Part shown: positions 1-6,079 of the stretch, in pieces
Layout: each line of letters starts with the position of its first letter
Position numbering within the stretch: position 1 is the stretch's first letter
Origin: Candidatus Woesearchaeota archaeon
GTDB lineage: Archaea > Nanobdellota > Nanobdellia > Woesearchaeales > B29-G15
Assembly: GCA_003650585.1 (NCBI GenBank)
Contig: QMQS01000053.1
Coordinates: 1-6,777, forward strand
Direction: 5' to 3'
Length of the DNA: 6,777 nucleotides
The notes under the pieces: generated by a model
Databases searched by the model: none
What the model was told of the DNA's origin: nothing
What the model saw: only the letters and a program-made list of their open reading frames with translations
Made by a program: the position numbers and the translations under genes

Positions 1-228
1 TCTGTAATCCGAGACAAGGTAGTTAAGCGACTGAGGGAGCGTAGTATTTGGGTTGGCACTCTCTATCCCCCAATCCACAGATTGTTTAGTAAGCAGTCTG
101 ATGCCAATTTCAAAGACTCATTCTATGCACACAAACACATAATCAACTTCATTGTAGAGCCTAGTGTACTGGAGAGAGAGCCACTCAGCATAACAATCCA
201 AATAGCCAAGGGTGTCATAAAGAAAGAG
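1..228 (+). other. DegT/DnrJ/EryC1 aminotransferase C-terminal domain (fragment of the fused gene)
   Basis: This is the part of the fused frame that belongs to the aminotransferase. It shows the R-D-x-V ... L-x-E-R-x-I helix and strand, the YPPIH segment, a later HIINFIVEP strand, and a final helix ending around IAKGVIKK, which is where free-standing DegT proteins normally end. The PLP-binding lysine and the rest of the enzyme lie upstream of the window, so activity cannot be judged. In nonulosonate pathways such enzymes transaminate a 4-keto UDP-sugar (PseC, LegC and SpsC type). The family assignment rests on my motif reading of about 76 residues and is moderately sure. Confidence 0.6.
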
Positions 229-1428
229 AGGGTTGTTTTGTTGCTTGGGGGCTCACATTTTTACGCGCCAGCAATCAAACATATACATGAGATGGGAATG
301 AAGGTGTTGTTGGTTGATAGGGACCCAGAGCCGATAGGAAAGAGATTCGCTGACTATTTTGAGAACATAAACATAGTTGATGCCACAAATGTCAAACGAG
401 TGGCTAAAGCATATGATGTCGACGCTGTAATGGCTGTAAATGATTACGGGGTTATGACTGCCTCAAAGGTTAGCCAAGCCCTGGGGCTAATAGGCAATCC
501 TGAGGAAGTGGCATTAGCCACCACAGTAAAATCTGTAATGCGTGAGAGATGGAAAGAGGCGGGCGTACCTATACCCAAGTTTAGGATTGTTAAGTCGCTC
601 AAAGAGGCAATCTTTGCAGTGGATGAGATTGGTGGCTATCCAGTAATACTCAAACCAAGTGGGAATATGGGTGCGAGCAGGGGTGTAAGAAAGGTGAGTT
701 CTGTAGAGGAACTCAAGGCTGCGTTTAAACTCAGTGCCATGTATGATCAAAGCATCTTGGTGGAGGAGTATCTTGTGGGTTCGGAGCACAGTGTTGAAGG
801 GCTGGTTTATGATGGAGAGGTAGAGATTATAGCAGTGTCTGAAAAAATCAAAACCCCTGAGCCATATAGGGTGGATTTGGCAGTTATATACCCCTCCTCC
901 CTGACAAACGAGCAATTGAAACAGGTGGAGGCTGCAGTGATAGCTGCTGCTAAGAGTTTAGGTATTAAGAATGGGGCAATCCATGCAGAGGTGTGTTACA
1001 CAGCCCAAGGACCTAAGCTATTTGAAATCGCTTCCAGACCAGGCGGGGGGAGGATACCAAGTGATTGCGTGCCACTCCATAACGGGGTGGACATGACCAA
1101 GGAGCTGGTTAAGGTTCTTTTGGGAATATCCCCTAGTATTAAAAAGAGGTATTTTAGAGGAGTAGTATTGGGGTTCATCATAGCAAAGCCAGGTGTAGTT
1201 GTGGACATCTCTGAGTGTGAGAGACTCAACAAACTCCCCTTCGTGCATGTGTGCGAATCATTGAAGAGGGTGGGGGACAGGGTTGGACCGGTTAGAGCAG
1301 GGGGCGACAGGGCTGGTTACTTTATTGTGACTGGAAAAACAAGAGATGAGGCTTTGTCACACTACTTTGAGTTGAGTGAGATGGATATAATAAAAACCAA
1401 ACAAGTGGGCGAGAGTTATGGAGTATAA
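1..1428 (+). CDS. DegT-type aminotransferase C-terminus fused in frame to an ATP-grasp ligase (5' end outside window)
   Basis: The frame is open from base 1 with no stop until TAA at 1426-1428, giving 475 codons in the window. Codons 1-76 resemble the C-terminal small domain of DegT/DnrJ/EryC1 PLP aminotransferases (R-D-x-V-x(3)-L-x-E-R-x-I-x-x-G-T, then Y-P-P-I-H at 22-26). From codon 77 a full ATP-grasp protein follows: a Rossmann-like pre-ATP-grasp domain starting RVVLLLGGS, the nucleotide-binding K218 in YPVILKPSGNMGASRG, the paired E255-E256, and the metal-binding region HAE (E330) ... FEIASRPGG (E342, R346). The end carries DRAGYFIVTG, as in the C-terminal domain of L-amino-acid-ligase-like ATP-grasp enzymes. 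CarB-like relatives have Asn two residues after the metal Glu; here it is Ala344. Such enzymes form acyl-phosphates and then amide bonds in the cytosol. I infer acylation of an amino sugar; the substrate is unknown. The TTG at 82 lies inside the aminotransferase fold, has no ribosome site, and is unlikely to be a start. Confidence 0.85.
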   Translation, partial: SVIRDKVVKRLRERSIWVGTLYPPIHRLFSKQSDANFKDSFYAHKHIINFIVEPSVLEREPLSITIQIAKGVIKKERVVLLLGGSHFYAPAIKHIHEMGMKVLLVDRDPEPIGKRFADYFENINIVDATNVKRVAKAYDVDAVMAVNDYGVMTASKVSQALGLIGNPEEVALATTVKSVMRERWKEAGVPIPKFRIVKSLKEAIFAVDEIGGYPVILKPSGNMGASRGVRKVSSVEELKAAFKLSAMYDQSILVEEYLVGSEHSVEGLVYDGEVEIIAVSEKIKTPEPYRVDLAVIYPSSLTNEQLKQVEAAVIAAAKSLGIKNGAIHAEVCYTAQGPKLFEIASRPGGGRIPSDCVPLHNGVDMTKELVKVLLGISPSIKKRYFRGVVLGFIIAKPGVVVDISECERLNKLPFVHVCESLKRVGDRVGPVRAGGDRAGYFIVTGKTRDEALSHYFELSEMDIIKTKQVGESYGV

Positions 1429-2593
1429 ACACTTCATATCCAAGAGAGCAGAGGCACTCAAACCTTCGTCAACTATAAACCTAGCAGACACAGTGAGGGA
1501 TATGCAAGCGCGAGGGCTTGAAGTAATCAGAATGGAGACAGGCGAGCCTGATTTCGCTACCCCTAAGCCGATAGTGCAATCAGCAATTAAGGCATTGGAG
1601 AGCGGCATGACCAAGTACACAATGAGCTCTGGCATCCCGGAGTTAAAGAGTGCTATAATCAAAAAAGTATGGACAAAGAACAGCATCCCTGCACGAGCAA
1701 AGAACATTATTGTAACACCAGGAGCCAAACAGGGGCTGTTTTATGCCTTCGCTGTTATTTTAAATGAGGGTGATGAGGTGTTAATCCCCAACCCCTCTTG
1801 GGGTAGCTTCAAATCCATAGTAGGTTTGGTTGGGGGCTCACCAGTGGAATACCTCTGCCCCTCTAATAAGGATTTCAGAATCGATTTTGATGACCTTGAG
1901 CAGAAGATATCACACAAGACCAAAGCAATATTGGTGAACTATCCCAACAACCCAACAGGCCAAACCCTCTCCCTGTCTGAACTCAAGAGGTTAAGCCAAA
2001 TTGCAACCAAATATAACCTCTTGGTGATATCAGATGAGTCCTACGAAGAATTGGTTTACGATAATATTACTCACGTCTCTTTGGCTTCTCTACCAGGGAT
2101 GGCTGAAAGGACGATTAGTGTGTTCAGTTTCTCTAAATCCTTTGCCATGACTGGATGGAGATTGGGATATGTGGTAGCTCCAGAGGAGCTCGTGGCTAAG
2201 ATGGTCATCCTTCAGCAACAAACCGCGACTTGCCCTGTTAGTTTTGTCCAAAGGGCTGGGGTCACAGCTTTCAAGTGCGAGAGTGATGTGGCAAGGATGG
2301 TTAAAGAGTACCAAGAGCGTAGAGACCTAATGCTAGAGGGATTAAAGCAGTGTGGGATACCATGTGTTAAGCCAAGAGGCTCTTTTTACCTCTTTCCAAA
2401 TATCCAGAGATTCAAGCTTGACTCCTTTCAGTTTGCCAAATTCCTCCTGGAAAAAACATTGATTTCTGTTGTTCCTGGGAGCACCTTTGGCTCAGAGGGA
2501 GAGGGGCATGTGAGAATGCACTTCGCACTCAGCAAAGAAATCCTCCGTAAAGTGATTGGCAAGCTCAAGATTGCTTTGAAAGAGCTTGGTTGA
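1418..2593 (+). CDS. class I/II PLP-dependent aminotransferase (aspartate aminotransferase-like)
   Basis: This complete 391-residue enzyme has the usual length and landmarks of fold-type I, class I/II aminotransferases. These are the N-terminal ISKRAEALKPS and GEPDFATP segments, the TKYTMSSGIPEL loop, N178 in YPNNPTG, D206 and Y209 contacting PLP in ISDESYEEL, the Schiff-base lysine K240 in SFSKSFAMTGWRLGY, and the carboxylate-binding R366 in HVRMHFALS. It should swap an amino group between an amino acid and a 2-oxo acid in the cytosol; the side-chain specificity cannot be read by eye. The ATG overlaps the end of the ATP-grasp gene by 11 bases, so the two are almost certainly cotranslated. 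A general housekeeping AspAT would not need this position, so I infer that it supplies an amino acid substrate, perhaps for the ligase, or acts on a sugar acid. The ribosome site is weak, but no better start exists. Confidence 0.93.
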   Translation: MEYKHFISKRAEALKPSSTINLADTVRDMQARGLEVIRMETGEPDFATPKPIVQSAIKALESGMTKYTMSSGIPELKSAIIKKVWTKNSIPARAKNIIVTPGAKQGLFYAFAVILNEGDEVLIPNPSWGSFKSIVGLVGGSPVEYLCPSNKDFRIDFDDLEQKISHKTKAILVNYPNNPTGQTLSLSELKRLSQIATKYNLLVISDESYEELVYDNITHVSLASLPGMAERTISVFSFSKSFAMTGWRLGYVVAPEELVAKMVILQQQTATCPVSFVQRAGVTAFKCESDVARMVKEYQERRDLMLEGLKQCGIPCVKPRGSFYLFPNIQRFKLDSFQFAKFLLEKTLISVVPGSTFGSEGEGHVRMHFALSKEILRKVIGKLKIALKELG

Positions 2594-2612
2594 CCCAGTT
2601 GAATCTAGATTC
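2594..2612. other. tail-to-tail gene junction with a 12-bp palindrome
   Basis: The plus-strand stop TGA (2591-2593) and the minus-strand stop TAG (2607-2605) are separated by 11 bases. A perfect 12-bp palindrome, GAATCTAGATTC, occupies 2601-2612 and spans the minus-strand stop. As RNA it would give only a 4-bp stem with a 4-base loop, and no T-run follows on either strand. A factor-independent terminator is therefore not supported and the two transcripts probably overlap antisense. Confidence 0.45.
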
Positions 2613-4305
2613 TGTTTATCATCAAGAATACAAGCCTTTGGACTACTCTCTCTGTTCCCTTATCATCCACCAAACTCTTTCCAACTCTCACCATTTGTTT
2701 AAGCCGGTTGGGGGAGAGTTTCGCAAAAATCCTTGGCAGTTGTGTGATCTCTTTGCCAGAAACCCTAAGACATGCACCCAAACCCTCTAAGTATCTAATC
2801 TGCCTGTCTTCATATTGGTTTTGTGGAATGGCGATTCTGGGGACTCCAGCAGAGCAGGCCTCAAAGAGGGTTCTCCCACCACTGCATATCAATAAGTCAT
2901 AATCCCTAATTCGCTTTGGTAAGTCCTCCATTGGTCCCAACAAATTTATTTTTGAGCTTAGTTTGGGCTTGAGTTTATTTCTCCTCTCCTCATTAAACAA
3001 AATCACATCTGTTTGAATGGGAAGCCCCTTCAGTAGAGAGACCACTGCCTCGGTGAGATGGCTGGGGTCTTCACCTCCAAAGCTCACAAGGATTCTGCTT
3101 ATTTTGGAAATAGGGCGCTTTCTAACCTCGCACTTTGGTATGGTGGTGTACTTCAGGCCTGAATAGATTATAGCTCTGGTATTCCCATAGTCATGGGTAG
3201 ATGGGTCTGGGTTTCTATTGATTATCATATCACACCTGTAGCCCATGCCACCAACCATATCAAACATCACTGTTGGATAAAACCGAGCCAGGTTGTTTAT
3301 TCTGTTTGCATCATAGGTCCTTGAGTCCTTGTCAATTATCAGAAACTGGGGATGAAGCCTCTTGATTTCCATTAGTTCCACATATGGGGAAACCACTGCA
3401 GGGATTATCCTTGTTTCAAACTTCCTCTTTATTCGCTCAATCACAACATTTGTCTCGTCAGACTCCACCAAGAATATTACCTCTACGCCAGTAATTCTCT
3501 TGATGTGGGAAGCAATGCCTAAGCTATTCACCAAATGACCCACACCATACTCGCTCCCTCCAGTGACCACAAAGACCACTCTCTTGCCACTAATATCCCG
3601 CTTATTATAGTATATCTCGGGATGGTTTTCCAGCAGTTTTATAATCCTCTTTATGTTCACATTCTTCTCTCCAAGTCTCTTAACAATGGTTCTACAGAAC
3701 TCCAAATCATCTGCATCATCAACAGTCAACTTTATTTCCGGTCTATACAAATCAGGATATGGAGTAATATTTCTTATTGTATATCTCTCTTGATTATCAT
3801 ACACATATTTTGTGACATGTTCTAAGTGCTCACTGCGGGTTGCTTTTTCGTATATCTCTTTAAGCAATGAAACATCAAAAACCTCAACATCCACACCAAT
3901 TGGCAACACTGGCTTAAACCGGGTGTTGAGAATGTCTGGCTTGTATCTATGGAACTCATCTATTGCCCTATCTATGACCTCTGGCTGAATGAATGGTTGG
4001 TCAGCACAAACCCGGGCTATTGTCTTCACACCATATTGTAAGGCGCACTCCAAAAATCTACCCAAAACATTCTCCTCATCACCTCGGAAGCAAGCCACCC
4101 CCAAAGCAGAACACTTCCTTTCTATGATGTCGTTCTCTTTTTTGTTAGAAGTGGCGACTATTATTTTGTCTGCCCTTTTAGACTTTTTTATACGTGATAC
4201 ACACCACTCAAGAAGGGTTTTGGAGCCAATCTTGAGATTGGCCTTTCCATGTAGTCTGGTAGAACCCATCCTTGCCTGGAGAATAACAGCGGTTAAGCCA
4301 TTCAA
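2605..4305 (-). CDS. spsF-spsG: bifunctional SpsF-type cytidylyltransferase / SpsG(PseG)-type GT-B protein
   Basis: The 566 residues make two domains. Residues 1-220 are an SpsF-like CMP-sugar synthetase: the nucleotide loop QARMGSTRLHGK (10-21), IIVATS, the metal-binding region CADQPF (D102), GVDVEVF (137-143) and EHLEHVTKYV. Residues about 241-566 resemble SpsG/PseG: VVFVVTGGSEYGVGH with H257 at the catalytic-His position of PseG (GxGH), LLICSGGRTLFEACSAGVP (471-489) and IPQNQYEDRQ as the UDP-binding half. In B. subtilis these are the separate genes spsF and spsG, whose summed length is similar. Family knowledge predicts removal of UDP from a diamino-hexose and CMP activation of the later 9-carbon acid, two steps that flank NeuB. 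The usual Arg after GHxx is Asn260 here. TTG is the start, set by GGTGA six bases upstream; one base separates it from the neuB stop. Confidence 0.88.
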   Translation of the reverse strand: MNGLTAVILQARMGSTRLHGKANLKIGSKTLLEWCVSRIKKSKRADKIIVATSNKKENDIIERKCSALGVACFRGDEENVLGRFLECALQYGVKTIARVCADQPFIQPEVIDRAIDEFHRYKPDILNTRFKPVLPIGVDVEVFDVSLLKEIYEKATRSEHLEHVTKYVYDNQERYTIRNITPYPDLYRPEIKLTVDDADDLEFCRTIVKRLGEKNVNIKRIIKLLENHPEIYYNKRDISGKRVVFVVTGGSEYGVGHLVNSLGIASHIKRITGVEVIFLVESDETNVVIERIKRKFETRIIPAVVSPYVELMEIKRLHPQFLIIDKDSRTYDANRINNLARFYPTVMFDMVGGMGYRCDMIINRNPDPSTHDYGNTRAIIYSGLKYTTIPKCEVRKRPISKISRILVSFGGEDPSHLTEAVVSLLKGLPIQTDVILFNEERRNKLKPKLSSKINLLGPMEDLPKRIRDYDLLICSGGRTLFEACSAGVPRIAIPQNQYEDRQIRYLEGLGACLRVSGKEITQLPRIFAKLSPNRLKQMVRVGKSLVDDKGTERVVQRLVFLMINRI

Positions 4306-4306
4306 G

Positions 4307-5419
4307 TTATTTCACCCTTTCAATATCCCTTATTGTAATGGGCTCATGGGCTTTGATATCATTCACCAAAATGTACTCGCCCCTAATGAGAGGGAAATAG
4401 TACTTGGGTGGAAGCCCCCGCGCCTTGTTTCCTGGTCGCAGCACCTCAAGTTTCTCTTTTGTGAGTTTCTCGCCTTTCCTGAGGTCTTTCGCGGCATAAA
4501 TGCACCTATTGCTAAACCTCTTGCTGTACTGCTCAATATCATAAACGACTTTCTTAGGGCTACCCAGCAATACCTTATCAACCTCAATCCTGCCACCATT
4601 TCTTATTATATCTTCAGCCCTCCTCACTTCTCGTACCATCAGCCTCATCTGCTCTGGATTCAAAGCAAAGAAGTGGTCCGGACCCTCCATGTTTTTATCC
4701 AAGGTAATATGCTTCTCAATAATCTTAGCACCCATTGCAATTGCCCCCACTGGTGCCTTGTATGGGTGTTCTGTGTGGTCTGAGAAGCCAATCACGGCCT
4801 TGGGGAAGTTATCAGCAAGTGTCCTTATTACTAAGAGATTTGCATACTCCAACGGTGTCGGGTAGCACACAACACAATGTAGAAGAGCCACCTCTGGATT
4901 GTATTTTGTTACTGTTTCATATGCCTCCCGAACCTCTTGGAGTGTGGAAGCACCTGTGGAAAGGATTACTGGTTTACCCAGTCTTGCCACATGCACCTGC
5001 AAGGGGTGGTGGGTAATGGCTGTGGAGGTGAGTTTGTATGCAGGGAATCCGTATTTATGCAATATGTCCGCAGAGCCCTCATCACAAACACTCGAAAAGA
5101 GAACCAAACCCATTTCATTAGCATATCTCTTCAATTCGGGCAACCATTCTTCTGGAAGTTCAAATCTCTTGTTCACCTCCCTGATAGAGTATTCCTGTGA
5201 ACTGAATTTCACTGTCCCAGCATCTTTGTGGAAGAGTTTATTCACCTTGAATGTTTGGAGTTTTATTGCATCAAACCCTGCCTTCGCTGCCTCTTCAATC
5301 AACTTTTTGGCTATGCTGATTTTGCCGTTGTGATTAATCCCAATCTCTGCAACCAAAAAGCAGGGGTTATTACCACCAACCCTTTTGTTACCAATTGCGA
5401 ATTCAATCATTTTTAACAA
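4307..5419 (-). CDS. neuB: NeuB/SpsE-type nonulosonic acid synthase with SAF domain
   Basis: This enzyme should condense phosphoenolpyruvate with an N-acyl hexosamine derivative to give a 9-carbon sialic-acid-like sugar. Residues (TTG = 1) show the TIM barrel motifs AEIGINHNG (24-32), AIKLQTF (51-57), GKPVILSTGAS, LLHCVVCYPTPLEYANL, SDHTEH with H215, and EKH with H237, the two His that bind metal in meningococcal NeuB, then GPDHFFALNP. A C-terminal SAF/antifreeze-like domain (about 303-370) has AAKDLRKGE and RPG (R328), the Arg region that contacts substrate in trans in the dimer. The length is normal. One oddity is SSVCD where many relatives have STPFD. Its acceptor cannot be told; the SpsFG partner points to legionaminic or pseudaminic-type acids rather than Neu5Ac. 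The start is TTG 5419, behind GGTGAT with an 8-base spacer. ATG at 5410 is the alternative, three residues shorter. It overlaps the acetyltransferase gene by 17 bases. Confidence 0.93.
   Translation of the reverse strand: MLKMIEFAIGNKRVGGNNPCFLVAEIGINHNGKISIAKKLIEEAAKAGFDAIKLQTFKVNKLFHKDAGTVKFSSQEYSIREVNKRFELPEEWLPELKRYANEMGLVLFSSVCDEGSADILHKYGFPAYKLTSTAITHHPLQVHVARLGKPVILSTGASTLQEVREAYETVTKYNPEVALLHCVVCYPTPLEYANLLVIRTLADNFPKAVIGFSDHTEHPYKAPVGAIAMGAKIIEKHITLDKNMEGPDHFFALNPEQMRLMVREVRRAEDIIRNGGRIEVDKVLLGSPKKVVYDIEQYSKRFSNRCIYAAKDLRKGEKLTKEKLEVLRPGNKARGLPPKYYFPLIRGEYILVNDIKAHEPITIRDIERVK
4312..4316 (-). promoter_or_regulatory. Shine-Dalgarno (GGTGA) fixing the TTG start of the SpsF-SpsG gene
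   Basis: Read on the minus strand, AAAGGGTGAAATAAC precedes TTG at 4305-4303. GGTGA matches the 16S anti-SD and is six bases from the TTG. The site lies inside the last codons of the NeuB-like gene, so translation is coupled. The resulting N-terminus (MNGLTAVILQARMGSTRL) has the normal SpsF length. Confidence 0.6.
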
Positions 5420-6038
5420 GGTGTTTAATCACCCTTGCAGGGTTACCAGCCACTACAGTATAAGGTGCTACGTCCTTCGTCACCACTGCACCAGCCCCAA
5501 TTACAGCCCCATCACCCAATTCAGAAACCTGGAAAAGGATAATTGCGTTTTCACCAATCCACACATCCTTTCCGATTTTGAGTTTTTTGTACACTGGCTT
5601 GTTATGGGGATTGTAGCCGTGGCTATGGGTGTGTATGTGTACATGGTCAGAGATGCAAACATTGTCCCCAATCTCAATACCCCCGCTATAATCCAACCAC
5701 ACATACATGCCTATACCAACATTATTCCCTGCTTTGAATTTTGCTTTGGGGTTCTCACTCCTCAAATAGCAGTTCTGGTTAACAGAAAAGTTATCACCAA
5801 CCTCGAAATTTTTTGGGAACTGTATTGTGGTCCCTGGGAAGATTGTTAGGTTCTTGCCACATTTACCAAAGTTTAACCTCCAGTAAAGGGAGCATATCAT
5901 CACCCTAAACATCTTCCATGCCCCGAATATCAAATGCACAGTACCCCCTAAGAGTGTCGTAGCTTTGTACATATTCCTTAGCCCATTAGAAAGCTGCTTT
6001 AGTCTCATTTCTACCGCATCTAGAGAGCAGAGAAGCAT
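5403..6038 (-). CDS. hexapeptide-repeat acetyltransferase (WbbJ/LacA-like left-handed beta-helix)
   Basis: This 211-residue cytosolic acyltransferase has a helical N-terminal stretch (1-60) followed by a left-handed beta-helix (about 62-200) of hexapeptide turns such as IEIGDN, LKIGKD, VWIGENAII and AVIGAGAVV. The loop HVHIHTHSHGY (133-141) carries the likely catalytic His, H138 or H140, and the end AGNPARVI is the family's closing signature. It should transfer acetyl from acetyl-CoA to a sugar hydroxyl or amine; which one is not visible. Its place directly before neuB suggests that it works on the nonulosonate or its hexosamine precursor, or decorates the glycan. It lies 41 bases after the flippase gene. 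The ATG at 6038 has no ribosome site; ATG at 6008 (Met11) is an alternative start, favoured if the TATA-like tract at 6044-6057 is a real promoter. Confidence 0.88.
   Translation of the reverse strand: MLLCSLDAVEMRLKQLSNGLRNMYKATTLLGGTVHLIFGAWKMFRVMICSLYWRLNFGKCGKNLTIFPGTTIQFPKNFEVGDNFSVNQNCYLRSENPKAKFKAGNNVGIGMYVWLDYSGGIEIGDNVCISDHVHIHTHSHGYNPHNKPVYKKLKIGKDVWIGENAIILFQVSELGDGAVIGAGAVVTKDVAPYTVVAGNPARVIKHLVKND
5428..5433 (-). promoter_or_regulatory. Shine-Dalgarno (GGTGAT) favouring TTG 5419 as the neuB start
   Basis: The minus strand reads AAGGGTGATTAAACACCTTG. GGTGAT is eight bases before TTG (5419-5417) but 17 bases before ATG (5410-5408), so normal spacing favours the TTG. The site lies within the final codons of the acetyltransferase (ARVIKHL). 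This mirrors the arrangement before the SpsF-SpsG gene. Confidence 0.45.
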
Positions 6039-6043
6039 TGAGC

Positions 6044-6057
6044 TATTTATATATTTT
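6044..6057 (-). promoter_or_regulatory. possible archaeal TATA box before the acetyltransferase gene
   Basis: The 41-base gap between the flippase stop (6080) and ATG 6038 contains AAAATATATAAATA on the minus strand, with purine- and A-rich bases just upstream that could serve as a TFB element. If it acts as an archaeal TATA box centred near 6050, transcription would start near 6023. That lies inside the longest reading frame and would make ATG 6008 the first codon. No good bacterial -35 hexamer lies at the right distance. It could equally be chance AT-richness in a polycistronic gap. Confidence 0.3.
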
Positions 6058-6079
6058 GTCTATCTGCCGCGTAGCCAGC

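Noticed and set aside
82..84. TTG as the start of the ATP-grasp gene
   Set aside because: It lies within the aminotransferase-like sequence just after YPPIH, has no ribosome site, and the frame is open upstream to base 1.
514..915. 133-residue minus-strand frame, and other minus-strand frames across 996-2314
   Set aside because: They are antisense to the ATP-grasp and aminotransferase genes and have compositions without family-like motifs.
2594..2640. Intrinsic terminator between the converging genes
   Set aside because: The palindrome yields too short a stem and there is no T-run on either strand.
3989..4783. 264-residue open frame on the plus strand
   Set aside because: It is antisense to the well-supported SpsF-SpsG and NeuB genes and crosses both. 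Its translation shows no recognisable domain, so it is a shadow frame.
4899..5849. Several plus-strand frames of 87-154 residues
   Set aside because: They lie opposite NeuB and the acetyltransferase, whose motifs are clear. No motif or ribosome site supports them.
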